This document shows positions 1 to 11,616 of a DNA stretch of 64,000 bases, in pieces; positions within the stretch are counted from its first letter, which is position 1; every line of letters begins with the position of its first letter. The stretch covers positions 20,653,029 to 20,717,028 of the forward strand of contig CM042086.1 in the NCBI GenBank assembly GCA_023512835.1. The letters are read 5' to 3'. Position numbers and translations under genes: made by a program. Origin of the DNA: Taxillus chinensis (Eukaryota; Streptophyta; Magnoliopsida; Santalales; Loranthaceae). The notes under the pieces are model-generated. The model had not been told where the DNA came from and ran no database searches. It worked only from the letters and a program-made list of their open reading frames with translations.

Positions 1-106
1 TAACCTTTCATTAAAAACGAGAACGTCAACAAATTAAATAAAAGAGAATACTAAAACACCATTTGGACCAACTTTAAAGGAACCCACAAAAACATTTAAA
101 ATAGAT

Positions 107-302
107 TGGAGGGTGCGCCAGGCCAGAGCAGTAGTGCAACGCTCAGACGACGCTTAAGAGCCTAAGTAGCAAGCTACTTTGATGGCCCTCCCCTTAAAAA
201 AATTAATTTAATATCGTGTGAACCGATAGCCCACATATCAGATATTAAACTGATAAGAACAGATACTACACTTGATCTTAGCCAAAAGGCCGAGAAAGGT
301 AT
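107..302 (-). ncRNA. U2: U2 spliceosomal snRNA gene
   Basis: U2 snRNA pairs with the intron branch point as part of the U2 snRNP. On the minus strand the RNA begins ATACCTTTCTCGGCC at 302, which is the conserved U2 5' end. It continues through the branch-point recognition motif GTAGTA (complement of 264-269) and a U-rich Sm-site-like stretch near 190-205. It ends in the conserved GCGCACCCTCC at about 107. The length of 196 nt equals that of typical plant U2. The promoter elements lie at the expected distances upstream. The body shows no obvious break, so it may be a functional copy. U2 is multicopy in plants, so expression cannot be judged from sequence. Confidence 0.95.
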
Positions 303-328
303 GCTTTGTTCTGCAGTCCGTCGTTGTG

Positions 329-378
329 TTTATAGCACACCCTGCGTTCCCTTTCGTCGCTCTCTTCCAGTGTGGGAC
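329..378 (-). promoter_or_regulatory. Plant snRNA promoter (USE plus TATA box)
   Basis: Reading the minus strand, GTCCCACACTG (368-378) matches the plant upstream sequence element RTCCCACATCG except near its end. TATAAA lies at 329-334, about 30 bp before the U2 start. The USE-to-TATA spacing of roughly 34 bp is the Pol II-type spacing used by plant U1, U2, U4 and U5 genes. U6 and other Pol III snRNA genes use a spacing about one helical turn shorter. Confidence 0.85.
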
Positions 379-390
379 TCCACAAACGCT

Positions 391-2767
391 ACCGTCCTTA
401 TTCTTCCTTCGCCGGCCGGACTGCCAAATTTGGCGGATCGTTCCAATGTTTCCATCGGTTTTTTAATAATTCTTCTTTTCTTTCGTCTTATTATTTCGAT
501 CAAACATTGATTGTATTTGTATGGCAATTCATAAATCAACTCAAACCTGTTTCCGGCCTCAACAAATCACCACTGTAACAAATTTCTTTTCGTGTTTTGT
601 GTACTATTTATTTATAATTTCAAAATTATAATTAACTTGTATTTGCATAGCTTATGCTACTTTGTGCTCGCCAGTCACCACCACCACCACCACAAGATTC
701 ACTGTCATGTACGCTCATCCTCCTTCCATTAACCTCCCCCATTCAAGCATGCCACCTTTCTATATTCCCTACCTGCAACATTCACCCATTCAAGCATACC
801 AACTGAAAAAGATTACCAATCACAGACAATTTTAACCTTTATACTAAGATTTCAATGCCTTTCAATATGGAAAAGCACTTGCTTCTGTTCTTGGTTTGCA
901 ATGCTTTAGAATTTCTCGTTTTCGTGGTTTAAACTTGGAAGTAAAGAAGCAGAGGTCAGCTTTTGTTAACCCACCCAAACATTTCCAGCTAAAAAGCATT
1001 TTTTTGAATGGTTTTCATGGTTTGCAATGTTTATGGTTTTTAAATTATCTTGCTGTTACGTCGACGTCTCCGCCGTCGTTCGCCAGTGATGGTGCAGCTG
1101 AAGCAGCGCCAGCCCAGATCCGCTCACACTTCCCTCATATCCGAAGGAGTTGGTTGCAACAACCAGGCAATTCCGGTTCAGTTGACGACACAGGGGTTGG
1201 TTGCAGCAGCTCCGGAGGACATAGCAATCTAAGGTGAAGGAAGCCAATGACATAGAACTAGCGACAGTAAACTGAGGAGGGGTCATAAATTTTTTTTATA
1301 TAAAATTATATCATTTTTAAAAAACAAAAATGAAAACTCAAAATACGTACCAATTAGATTTTTTTTTACAAATATTAATTTTAAATCAGGATTTGAATCT
1401 TAATTCATAAAACTAAAACACATAAACCAAAAATAAGTACTAACTAAACACGCCCTTGAATTTTAAGTTTTAATAGAATTGCACTAGCCCGGAAACAAAA
1501 CAAAATAAATTCTATGATTAGTTTTTAAAATATTTAATTCAATTAAATTTAAAATTATTTAATTTTAAAATTTGTTTCTAAATGTTTCATGTTTTCAAGT
1601 TTAACTCAGGGAGATTTTTTTCTTCTACTTATTACGGGGACTCATAATATTATTTTTTCTCATTTTTTATAAGACCCATTTTTAAGAAATTACTTGGGCT
1701 CATATATTATTTTTGAGTCCAAGCTAATTATCCATTTTTGAATTTTTACCCAGGCTAATTTACACATTCTCTCCCATGCTAAACAAAAATTATTTTTCGA
1801 ATTAGAATTCAATCTGACAAAATATATAAATTAAAAATCTTACCAAACAAGCCCTTTTATTTGAAAATGTTATACCTGTAAAATAAATTATTTTTAGTTA
1901 TGCTAAAAAAATTAAAATGAAAATAAATAAATGAATGATTGATAAAATATAATTTTAAAAGTACTTTGGTAAGCCAATGTTTAAAAAGTTGAAAATACTC
2001 CTACTTTTAAAATTATAAACTTAAGGGAAATATTTGGGTTGGGATGAGATGGGATGCGCTGGAAGAGAAGAGGAGCGAAAATAAAAATAATATAATAACA
2101 TGTAAAAATTAAATAATTATTATTTATTTTTTAAAGAGTTATTATTGCATTTTATAAATATAGATAGTGAAAAGCTGTTTAAAATATTCAACTATGTAAA
2201 TAATAAACCTTGGAGTTGCACTAATAACATACGAATAAAATATCAAAATATAAGAAAAAATAATTAAAACATCAAATACTATGTCAGCCATACTATCCCA
2301 ACCACACTAATAACTTTAAATTCTTTCTCCCATTTCTTCTCTCTATCCCTCCATTCATTTCTCGTATGTCAGCCATTACAACACTTTAGTTTTAAAAAAT
2401 TATTTTTCTAATTGCACACATTAATTTTTTTTTCTCCCATTTTCTCTCCTTTGTCAGCCATTACAGCACCACCTGAAGAGCCTAGAGGGTTTCCTTGAGG
2501 GCGACGACGATGGCAGGCTCGGAGAGATCGTGAAGTCAAACGAGTTCCCGACCGTGCTAAATCGAAAGTGAAAATCAATTGCAAACCTTTTTTTTCCTCC
2601 ACTTAGCACCAACATTGGAAGGCTAATCAACAAGCCATGAAATAATTAATTGCAGCAAATCAATCTTCCAAACTGAATCTGAGGCCTACATTTTTGTGTT
2701 TCACCGACAATAATATTCAGTGCTTTGAGTCCAAATGTGTTCCCAAATGTTGCCAAACATCAACGGA
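391..2767. other. Intergenic, AT-rich, no supported gene
   Basis: Open frames here (for example 896-1237 plus) overlap one another on both strands, have no recognisable motif and look like chance frames. A segment near 2034-2060 with repeated GGGATGAGATG-like words resembles the edge of a dispersed repeat, but I could not define its ends. Confidence 0.5.
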
Positions 2768-3499
2768 TCAGTCAGAACAGACTTTCCCTAAAGTCTCATA
2801 ATACACCTTCCCTGAAATCTCAGAATAATTACCAAACCCCAGAACTCTTTCACTGTCCTTGGTCACAATAGACCCACTCAAATCAACATTCTGGATCACT
2901 TCAGGGCTCTCTTTCCTCCAAGACTGGTCACGTTGAACCACTTTATTATTGTCTTCACCCAGTGAAGGAGAAGCCACTTTTATATGATCCCAACCGCTGG
3001 GCAGGATTTCAAGTTTTTGCTCATAAAATAACTTACTGATTTCCAGCTCCTCAGATTCTAGGACCCCAATTTGAAAGGTGTCTACTGACTTCTTGGTGAG
3101 CAAATTAGGACATGGTTTGTCCACAGTTTCAGGTTGAACTACTTCCCCGCTGCTGCTAGCAGATATTATTAACTTGGGTAGCCCAGGGCTGGCAATGGAC
3201 GGGCTGGGACCCTTCCTGGTGAGACCAAGCTTGGATGCCAGTAAGTCCCAGTCAGCAGGCTTTGCCTTGTGGGTATACAGAGCTTCTGGGTCAATGCCCA
3301 TAACAGCCAATTTAAGCCAAACACTGCATTTGTGCATGTAGTAAATGTCTTGGCCTTCAATTTCCTGTCCACTTTCCATGGATGGCTTCGCTAATCTCCT
3401 TTCTCCTATGATTGTGACGACACACCAAAATAAAACAATTAGCCAAGAGACAATGATCTGCATATAGAGAGCAACCCAAAAACATCTTCTCATACACAT
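2768..3499 (-). CDS. Hypothetical protein, unrecognised, possibly a terminal exon
   Basis: A 243-codon open frame on the minus strand that I do not recognise. The first 35 or so residues are strongly hydrophobic and may be intronic, because an acceptor-like sequence (ACAATCATAG) lies just before the GERRLAKP stretch near 3406. From there the translation is a normal soluble composition: MESGQEIEGQD, then WLKLAVMGIDPEAL, WDLLASKLGLTRKG, and a Ser/Glu-rich C-terminal half ending KVCSD. The frame could be the last exon of a multi-exon gene whose earlier exons lie towards 3.9-4.8 kb, or a gene fragment. No TE protein motif is visible. Composition and length make it more credible than the other intergenic frames, but the function is unknown. 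Confidence 0.45.
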   Translation of the reverse strand: MCMRRCFWVALYMQIIVSWLIVLFWCVVTIIGERRLAKPSMESGQEIEGQDIYYMHKCSVWLKLAVMGIDPEALYTHKAKPADWDLLASKLGLTRKGPSPSIASPGLPKLIISASSSGEVVQPETVDKPCPNLLTKKSVDTFQIGVLESEELEISKLFYEQKLEILPSGWDHIKVASPSLGEDNNKVVQRDQSWRKESPEVIQNVDLSGSIVTKDSERVLGFGNYSEISGKVYYETLGKVCSD

Positions 3500-5453
3500 A
3501 CTATTGCACTCTAATCCTGCCTATTTTTGAGAGTTTTTATTTTTTAGTATCACCAGATCGTATGATATTATTGCAGTTGGCATGATTAGGTAACCGACAA
3601 ACGTTATTATATTATTATTTGTTATATTATTAGTGGAACTACATTAAATGTTGCCGGCATGCATGCAGCTGACACCGGAAAAGAAAGACAAGGAAAGCAT
3701 ATCAATTTAAGCATGGCCAAACAAAGAAAATTAACATAGATCAAAATAATGTTACCAAAGCACCACGAAGGAAACAAAAGGTTCGCACATAAAGTTGAGT
3801 ATACAATTTCAAAAACAACAGCGAAAAACAGAACAGCACTTGTTTCAATCAAACATCGAACATGAGTGGGAAAAATAAACGTACAAGAGTAAAAGTTGAG
3901 AAAGAACGCCTTCAATTTCTTGTTCTTTTTTCTGAAAAGAGAAAGAGCTAGTGCTTACTTGAAAATAGGATATTAGAATGGTGAACTTGCATTTGTTGTA
4001 AATATATAGGATTTTCGAAAAAGAGAGAATCCTAGAGGACTTTAAATTCTCCTGTTGTTTCTTTTTTTGTTTTTTTATATTTGCTTTAGTTTCCTAATTT
4101 TTCACCTTTTCTCCTATGGGCTCTCCACTTGCCTATTGTTTTCTTTGGCGTTTGTTTATTTTGTAAAGAGATTGGAAAGAGAAAGAATCCTACTCCTAGA
4201 GGACTTCAAATTCTATTTATTTATTTAATTCTTTTTCTAATTTTTTGTGATTCTAAATTGTTATAATGCCAATAAATATATTTAGTCGTTAATTAAAATT
4301 CATTAGCATTTTAATTAATTAATTGTGCCGGAACCAGTTTTATAATAATCTTTTAAAAGTAGAAGTGCTATCATGTCTGATGAAGGAGAGAAAGGAACCG
4401 AGAGGGAAAATGGGAGAAAGAAATTAAAAACCTCCTTCAACATGAGTTGGAGGCAGGCTGTGGGTGGCGTTTAAGTCCGACAGAGAAGAGAAGGAGGGTG
4501 AGGAAATGCTTCAGATACGGGGGGGAACGAGAAGGGTGAGGCGTGAAAGCTGTACAGGGGCAGGCGGTAGTTGGAGGCGGCGGACCGGCGTACCCACGAC
4601 ACTGTCAGGGTGAAGGAAGAACATTCAAAATTTCGAACACACCTAACGAACACGATGCTCACCGCCGGACCTCCAGGAGCCAGCCCACCTGATTCAAGCT
4701 CTTTAGCCTCAAAGAAATGATTGACAACTATCACAAGAGGCGTGATGTGGGATTTTGGTCGGTCACTTTGGGACTCGTACGAGATTGTTGCCGTGTCAAG
4801 AAGGATTGAAACTGGCCTGGCTTTGAACCACTCCTTTTCCGGCGAGACAACGATGCATCAATTCCGGTGGTAAAGAAAAAGCGAGAGGAGAGAAAGAACA
4901 CAATCAAATGTCGTTCAGGAGATTCAACAAGACAGAAATTAAAATTAAAATACTTTAAAGAAATTATATATTTAAATTTAAATACTGAAATTTTATTGAG
5001 CATATTTGACGGAGTAAAATAAGATTAATATTTCATTGAGCATATTTTATTTGTGCACAGCGGCAAATAAATTATTTTTATTTATGTGAGCTGATTCAAA
5101 CCATTTGGACCAGCTTGGAGCAATGTTATATATAGATCAAAAAGGAGCAATGTTAAACAAAAACCAAAACCAATTTATCCTTGATTGGATTTTAGCAATT
5201 CATGGTTTTACCAAATGTCTTTTGAAAAAACAACTTATTCGCTCCATGTTCGCCCCCTACTATTGATTTCATCATATCTTGTTAACAAGGAAACACAAGC
5301 CTCTATCCAACTTTTAACTTCAGCTATGAAGCAGTACCAGTTCCACATCATGACAATGCTGGATCATTGCCCCTCACCACCACCAGCTGCTGTATTTTGG
5401 AGGAAATAAACCATGTTCATGGCTCATGCAAAAGTGTCGTTCTGAACAAATTC
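3500..5453. other. Intergenic; possible 5' region of the 2.8 kb frame and 3' UTR of cysteine synthase
   Basis: The 4440-4740 stretch read on the minus strand is pyrimidine-rich and GC-richer than its surroundings, like a plant 5' UTR or promoter-proximal exon. It could serve the frame at 2768-3499, but I could not join them with splice sites that keep frame. The last few hundred bases before 5453 are probably the 3' UTR of the cysteine synthase. No other gene is supported. Confidence 0.4.
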
Positions 5454-8400
5454 TCACGGCTCTGCCTTCATTTTCTCGCATTCCTCACGAATCGACTGGA
5501 AAAGCACCGAGGAGAGATACCGTTCGCCAAAGCTAGGAAAAACAACCTGCAACCATCTTGATTTTCTATATTAGCGCACAAGGAGTGCATGAAAATAAGT
5601 TTAATTTGAACAGATATGATGCAAACCATTCGTCTATATTAGAACAAAAGGCGTGCATGGAAATAAGTTAATTTGAACAGATTTTATGCAAACCATATGC
5701 GTTGCTTAAGCAATACTTTTGACCATAAGTCCATTAAAAAATCTTGCATGATCTGTAGGCAGATCATGATTATTTTAAAAAAAAACAGATTTAATAGGGA
5801 AACACAGTTTGATCAACAATAGGTTTGTGGGTTATGGCAGTTCAATCCATATAAGGTGGGATTTTACCTGTAAGGCAAGGACAATTAAACAATGGACAAC
5901 AAATAAGATAAACCAGTGTAGGGAAACAGCATCATTTGATCAATATCATATCTATCTTAATTTTCATCACTTCAATTCTAAATCTTATTTAAGCCGGGAT
6001 ACATATGAATAAAATCTAACTTCAAAATGTTAGAAATTTAAGAGGAATACGAACCGTAATAAGCTTTCCAGCATTCTCAGGTTTCTTTGCAACCTTCATT
6101 GCAGCAGCAGCTGCTGCTCCAGAAGAAATGCCCACCTAATAATGAATTGATATACAAGGTAATAAATTTTCTAAGTCGAGACAAGAAAACCATTTAGTAT
6201 TCAAAGCAAGTGCAAGGAAATATGCTTTAGGGAAATGGAGAAGAGAAGAGAGAACTAACCAGCAAGCCTTCCTGGAGCGCTAATTTCTTTGCAGTTTCAA
6301 CAGCCTCATCACTGGATATCTGCCGAATTTACCACACCCGTCAAAATTGAATTACAGTATAACTCCCAAGTGCCTACTACTGAGACTGCAATTTTTAACT
6401 GCTAACTCCACTAATTAACCATTAAAGTGAGACTAAAAAAATGATTGTTGAACAGAACCAAAAAGAAGGACGAGTTTAAACAAAATAATGAATTCCAAAG
6501 ATAAGGAGTCCCTCAAAACTGATTTAGAAAATAAAATGGCATATGACCTAAAAAATCTTGGAAATCACACTTGACCTCTATGTATCCATCAACCACATCT
6601 TTATCCAAATTATTGGGTATAAATCCAGCTCCAATCCCTTGGATCTTGTGAGGACCTAAAAATTAACCACAAAGCAACATGTATGTTGGGATATTCAATT
6701 CAGTTATTCAAATAAAATGAATTTTGCATTAAAAAATGTATACAAGGAAACAAATTGAACGAACTTGCCATCTCAATACTAGAACAGCCAAAAAAATTGT
6801 TGGTTTACTTACCAGGTTTTCCGCCTGAAAGAATGTTGCTTTCTAAAGGTTCTACACCAATAACCTGCAATATTACAGATTAACATCAGGATGCAAACAT
6901 CATATACAACGATTTTGGGAAATGGTCAAAAGTTTACCTTTACATTAGGATTTTTCTCTTTAAGGAATCGACCAACCCCAGTAATGGTTCCACCGGTTCC
7001 GATTCCAGCAACAAAGATGTCCACTTTGCCTCTTGTATCTTCCCAAATCTCTGGACCAGTTGTTTCATAGTGAATCTGCGTGGTAAATTGATTACATGCA
7101 ATTTTTCATGAAAATGGCCATGGCTTATTTCTATATCAAACTACAGTTAAGACATTTGCTCAAAACAAGTACAGACTTTTCTTGGGGTAGGATAGAGAAA
7201 GCACTTAGGGACTGCATTCACCACCCACCATTAAACATACATCTTAAGGATCATGGATTCACTAATTATTAAACACCCAGAAATATTTCCCATTTTAAAT
7301 GGTACAACTAAAATCTATCAGAAATAACATAAATGGTACGAATTCAGACTGATCCCATTTGATAAATGAAAAAGCTTTAAAATCTCAACATTGCAGAAAT
7401 TTTGAGCTCCGTTTCCTTGTTTTAAAAAGTGAATATGTCATGCTGTTCCTGGAATGAGTTGGCTTTTCTAGCTAAAACCATTGCCACAAGGCCAAGGAAA
7501 AACAATAATTAAAAGAAAGAAGAAAGACTTAATCCTTAATACATCTGGAAGTTACAAGGAAGCAATCATCACAAACCTGAGGATTTGCGGGATTGTTAAA
7601 TTGTTGAAGCATATAAGCATTAGGTGTTCTACTCAAAATTTGTTCAGCTTTTTCCACTGCTCCTTTCATGCCTTTGGCCGCATCAGTTAGCACAAGCTCA
7701 GCTCCAAATGCCTTGAAAAGAACCCTTCTTTCCAGACTCATTGATGCTGGCATAGTCAATATAAGTTTATATCCTTTTGAGGCAGCTATAAATGCAAGAC
7801 CAATTCCTGTATTTCCACTAGTTGGCTCCACCAGAGTACTCTTTTCACAAGAAATCAAGAAGTTCCAGTTTATTGGCAAGCTAAATCTACTAACATAAAA
7901 ATAAAATTTTTAAAAAATGCACAGCAATATCAAAGCATTTGGTCCAGAAATCTGATGTGATTTCGTAGAGGATATACGCATAATGTCGACTTTTATAAAA
8001 GCAGGATAATTGTATTTGATAAAAATGACCCTCTAGGCTCCAACACCTTTAGGATTTCACAAGTTAGAAATTTTAACTCGAGAAATGATTTACTCTCTTA
8101 ACTTCGAATGAATCAAATGTAATCTGCCTCTCTACATTAAAAATAAACAATAAAAAGACCAGTACTTGCAGCCCTACTGTTCTATAGTATAACTACGTGA
8201 CTGCCCCAGCCATTCTGCAACCACTGTTGAATCAGTTTTTCGCTAACATGACTAATCAATTGAAAGGTAGTATTACCATGTTTCAAAAGAGTGTTTGCAA
8301 ATGCGATCATGAATGCTCCAATGTTAGCAAAAACACTCCAAACCAAGTTTGCAGTACTCATTCCACGCATTTGTAACAAAAGTCGAACATATGTTACCTT

Positions 8401-9703
8401 CCCAGGCACTATGTGTCCTCTCTGCTCAGCATCAGCTATCATACTGTGTCCTATCCTGAAACATAGAATAAATGATAGTACTGTAGCAGCTTAATGGGGA
8501 TAAAAAATTTTCATAACCAAAACCTTGTCCTAGCCATTTGTTGAAAGCAGCCAGAATACATGCAATGCAAAAACACAAAGTGTTTTGGAGAATACATTTT
8601 GCTTGAGAATGCAGATCTGAAATGTGACCAAATCATTTCAATTGCACACAAGGCTATTCGAACAGCACAGCACTGATTGCTAAATGCTAATACATATATT
8701 ATAAAATTTATTTTAGAAATGAATTTCTGAAACTATTCATGATGAGGTAAGTAGATGTGTCAGATAAAACTTGAAAAGCATCCAAACTTCATTTCATCGA
8801 TTCATTTTCTAAACAGTCCTCTTGGCTCCTACGCCAGTATCTTATTAGTCCATTATATGTGCTACAGCATGCTTATAAGTGTTAGGTACCTGGGTTATTT
8901 ACATCTCTCACCTGTCCTTGACACTACCACAAGGTTCCATGATCTCAAGCTTGGCAGCAATGTTCGCAACAGAACCCTTGACAACGTTGTTCAGATACAC
9001 CATTGGCGTCTTCCCTATTAGCTGTATCCCCAAAAGACCACAAAGAAAAGAGAAAAGAAAAAACAAACAAAGTAAACAAACATACTTTCGGATAAATGAT
9101 GCATAGTGAACTAAAATGATAACTTTTTGATTCCTGGACTGAAAAATTATTCGACAACCAACTACCCAAGTGATAATTTTAATAATTATAAACGTATAGA
9201 AAATTTGTCCCACAAATTTTATGTGGTCCGCGGCCATTTTAAAAGTGAATCCTGTTACAAGACAGATAAGATTGGTACGGTACGTGTAGCGTCGTTGCTA
9301 TGGTAATTTTATTTATAAAAACAAAAAAACAAAAACCTCACACGCCCATCCGGCCACGACAAGAATCGGAACACCGTACGAGGAGGATTTAACTGACAAT
9401 TCCATTTTCCAAGACTAAGGCTTGAAAAGGAGAACCCACTTGATGATTCTCAAGAAAGCTGAACTCGTTTACCTGAGACACATCCTTGGCGATGTTGAGA
9501 GGTTCCACCTCTGTTTTCCGGGGTTTCGCGGACAGGGTCTGGCAGGTCACGGAGAAGGAGACCCTCACCTTCTCTGCTCTTCTCTGACCGAGTAGAGACT
9601 CACGCCCGACACGGAACAGCTTCGGGCCCGGTGTTCCCACTCGGAGCTCCAATTTCGCGTTGCAGAGAGACGTCAAGGGATTGGACAAGGGAGCGGAAGC
9701 CAT
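5454..9703 (-). CDS. OASB: Cysteine synthase (O-acetylserine (thiol)lyase), plastid B-type, 10 exons
   Basis: This enzyme makes cysteine from O-acetylserine and sulfide, using pyridoxal phosphate (PLP). Exons on the minus strand: 9703-9473, 9021-8912, 8455-8398, 7840-7577, 7075-6938, 6864-6813, 6655-6576, 6319-6260, 6135-6055, 5546-5454. All junctions are GT-AG and in frame, giving 388 residues, the usual length for the plastid form. Residues 1 to about 70 are Ser/Arg-rich with few acids, like a chloroplast transit peptide ending near VTCQTLSAK. Visible motifs: SVKDR with the PLP lysine K112, PTSGNTG (139-145), the GTGGT phosphate loop (247-251), [11 protein letters not shown] for the serine acetyltransferase-dependent region, and GISSGA with the PLP-ring serine. 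The sequence is closest to Arabidopsis OASB ([23 protein letters not shown]) rather than to S-sulfocysteine or cyanoalanine synthases. The gene appears intact. Confidence 0.95.
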
Positions 9704-9738
9704 TACTCTCGGGGTGCTCAGCTCTGGTGCGGTGCTAG

Positions 9739-9763
9739 CAGAGAGAGAGAGAGAGAAAGAGAG
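9739..9763 (-). promoter_or_regulatory. Pyrimidine-rich (CT) patch in cysteine synthase leader
   Basis: A (GA)n tract on the plus strand reads as (CT)n just upstream of the cysteine synthase ATG at 9703. CT-rich Y-patches in the leader or core promoter are common in plant genes. The transcription start itself cannot be fixed from sequence. Confidence 0.5.
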
Positions 9764-9841
9764 AAGACTTGCGTGGTCTCTTCGGATTTATTTGCCGGCC
9801 ACTAAACTGCCAGGCCCCGTGAGGGTGACGACGCCAATGTG

Positions 9842-9888
9842 ATTTTGTTTTTTTTTTCTTGAAAATACAAGAAAAAAAAAAACAAAAT
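9842..9888. repeat. Near-perfect inverted repeat (hairpin) upstream of cysteine synthase
   Basis: The left arm is ATTTTG, ten T, CTTG (9842-9861). The right arm is CAAG, eleven A, CAAAAT (9868-9888). They are separated by a 6-base loop. The arms differ only by one A. The hairpin lies about 140 bp upstream of the cysteine synthase start codon. Confidence 0.9.
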
Positions 9889-10534
9889 TTGAGGCCTGAA
9901 AACACGGGAGGTCACATATAATTATATAAGGTTATGGTTGGTATTTTATTGTTTTTTTTTTTTTGGTTTTTAAAAATATTTTTAAAAATTATTTTTAAAG
10001 TAAAAATATTTTTTCTGTTTAGGGTTATTTTTCAGTCGAAGCCACCGATGAATCATGTTTAAAAGTAAAGTCAGCACAAATTTTCCAAGCTCGTGTCCCT
10101 ATTAATTTTCCATTATCCACGGATTGAATTTCAAATGATCCAATTTTTTTGGGTGAAGTGTGTGTATGTGAACCCAATCCATGGCTTGCGCACGGTTTGA
10201 TAGTAGTAGGAGGAAAAAAAGAGAAAAGTCAGGCCAACTAAAATTTTACATATATAATCAATTATTGTTTTATGAGTGAAATGCATAAATATTAATTTAT
10301 TCGATATGCCAGTTTTTAACAATCTAAAAGCATCTCCTACGCAACTTTTAAAATTATCTCTAAAAAGGTTTTTATTTGTAAATAATTATTTTTTAAGTTA
10401 CACTCATCTTCAAACTTTTAAATTACTTTTATTTTATTAAAATAATAATTTTTTATTTCTCAATCACTCTCTCCTCCTCCTTCTCATCTCTACAAGATAA
10501 AAGATAGGGATGAAGTGACAGCAGTGGTGCCTAA

Positions 10535-11243
10535 GAGCATCTCCAATCATTCTAACTAACTAAAATGAACTAAAATTATATTTAGCTTGCTACAGTGAGC
10601 CTTTAACTAATGACATTCCAATGCTACTTCATCTATTTTCTTGCTTAAAAATTAATTTTTCCAATCTACCCACATTACTTTTCCCAAATCCCTAATTCCT
10701 AATGGGTATCGAGATCTACTTTGGGGGGGGGGGGGGGGGGTTGCCAACTTAAAACGCAGGGGAGGGATCGATCGTGGACCAGCGGGAAAGGAAGGGGAGC
10801 GACTGAAAACGCAGGGGGAGGGATCGATCGTGGAAACCGAAGCCAGCGGGGAAGGAATTAGGGGCCAGGCCTAATTAGGGATCGATCGATCGTAGAAACG
10901 CAAGAGGGAGGAATTAGGAATTGATCGATCGTGGAAACGTAGGGCCAGGCCTCTCCCATCTTCCATTGACATCGACGGGGAACGCAGTGGGGGATTAGGG
11001 GCGCGCGACGGGGGGGACAGGAATGCTAATGGGAACGAGGGCGTCCGATGGGAACGCAGGGGGGAGAAAGAAGACCGATTTGTAATTTCTCCTTCTTTGC
11101 TGACATGGTAAGGTCAGCAAAAGCGAAAGCTATATTTAGCTTTTGTTTTTGCTTTTGCTAATGGTTTACCTAAACCATTGGAGAGGAAAATTAGCTATAT
11201 TTTACTATAGCTTTTGTTATAGCTGATGCCATCGGAGGAAGCT
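10535..11243. mobile_element. Inner GAGCATCTCCAAT MITE, nested
   Basis: It begins GAGCATCTCCAAT right after TAA. It ends in a diverged ATCGGAGGAAGCT that matches the complement of the left end only in part. Its interior shares the sequence GCTATATTTAGCTT and the GCTAATGGTTTACCTAA region with the clean MITE at 50543-50893, so the two belong to one family. The GC-rich middle contains repeated GGATCGATCG words and a run of 18 G. There is no coding capacity. Confidence 0.6.
10723..10740 (+). repeat. Homopolymer run of 18 G
   Basis: Eighteen consecutive G inside the inner MITE. Long G runs are error-prone in assembly and can form G-quadruplexes. Confidence 0.9.
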
Positions 11244-11616
11244 TCCTCCAACAGAGATTTGTTACCCCTTTCTTCTCATTCTTCATCTCTAGTCGATCCC
11301 ATCGGACGAGAGCCAGTGAGGAAGTGACGGTAGTAGCATAGATCTGATAACCCTCTCCTCTCTTTCTCCGTCAAATCCCACCAGACAGTCGGCCTTTCAT
11401 GTTATTCTTGTAGCTGGCATGGTGGCGCCTAATTTTGAAGATAATGTTATATAGAAATCTAAAAAATTAAGATAATATTATATAGAATAAATAGTGACTA
11501 TTTAAGAGTTACTATAATAATTTGTCAAATTTAAATGATCTGAAGAGTTCATTGAAACTAATTTTTAATATTTATTTGACTTTCTATTTAAGATAATATA
11601 AACTTTAGACTTGCTC

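Larger units (their letters stand above)
10328..11616. mobile_element. Outer Harbinger-like MITE, interrupted by a second MITE
   Basis: The left end AAGCATCTCC follows TAA. The right end, reverse-complemented, begins GAGCAAGTCT and is followed by TAA. This fits a 3-bp TAA/TTA target duplication and an AT-rich non-coding interior of the PIF/Harbinger (Tourist) type. The terminal repeats are only partly conserved, so the borders are tentative. The interior carries two diverged copies of a GAAGTGAC-GTAG-GC word group flanking the inner element. Confidence 0.45.
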
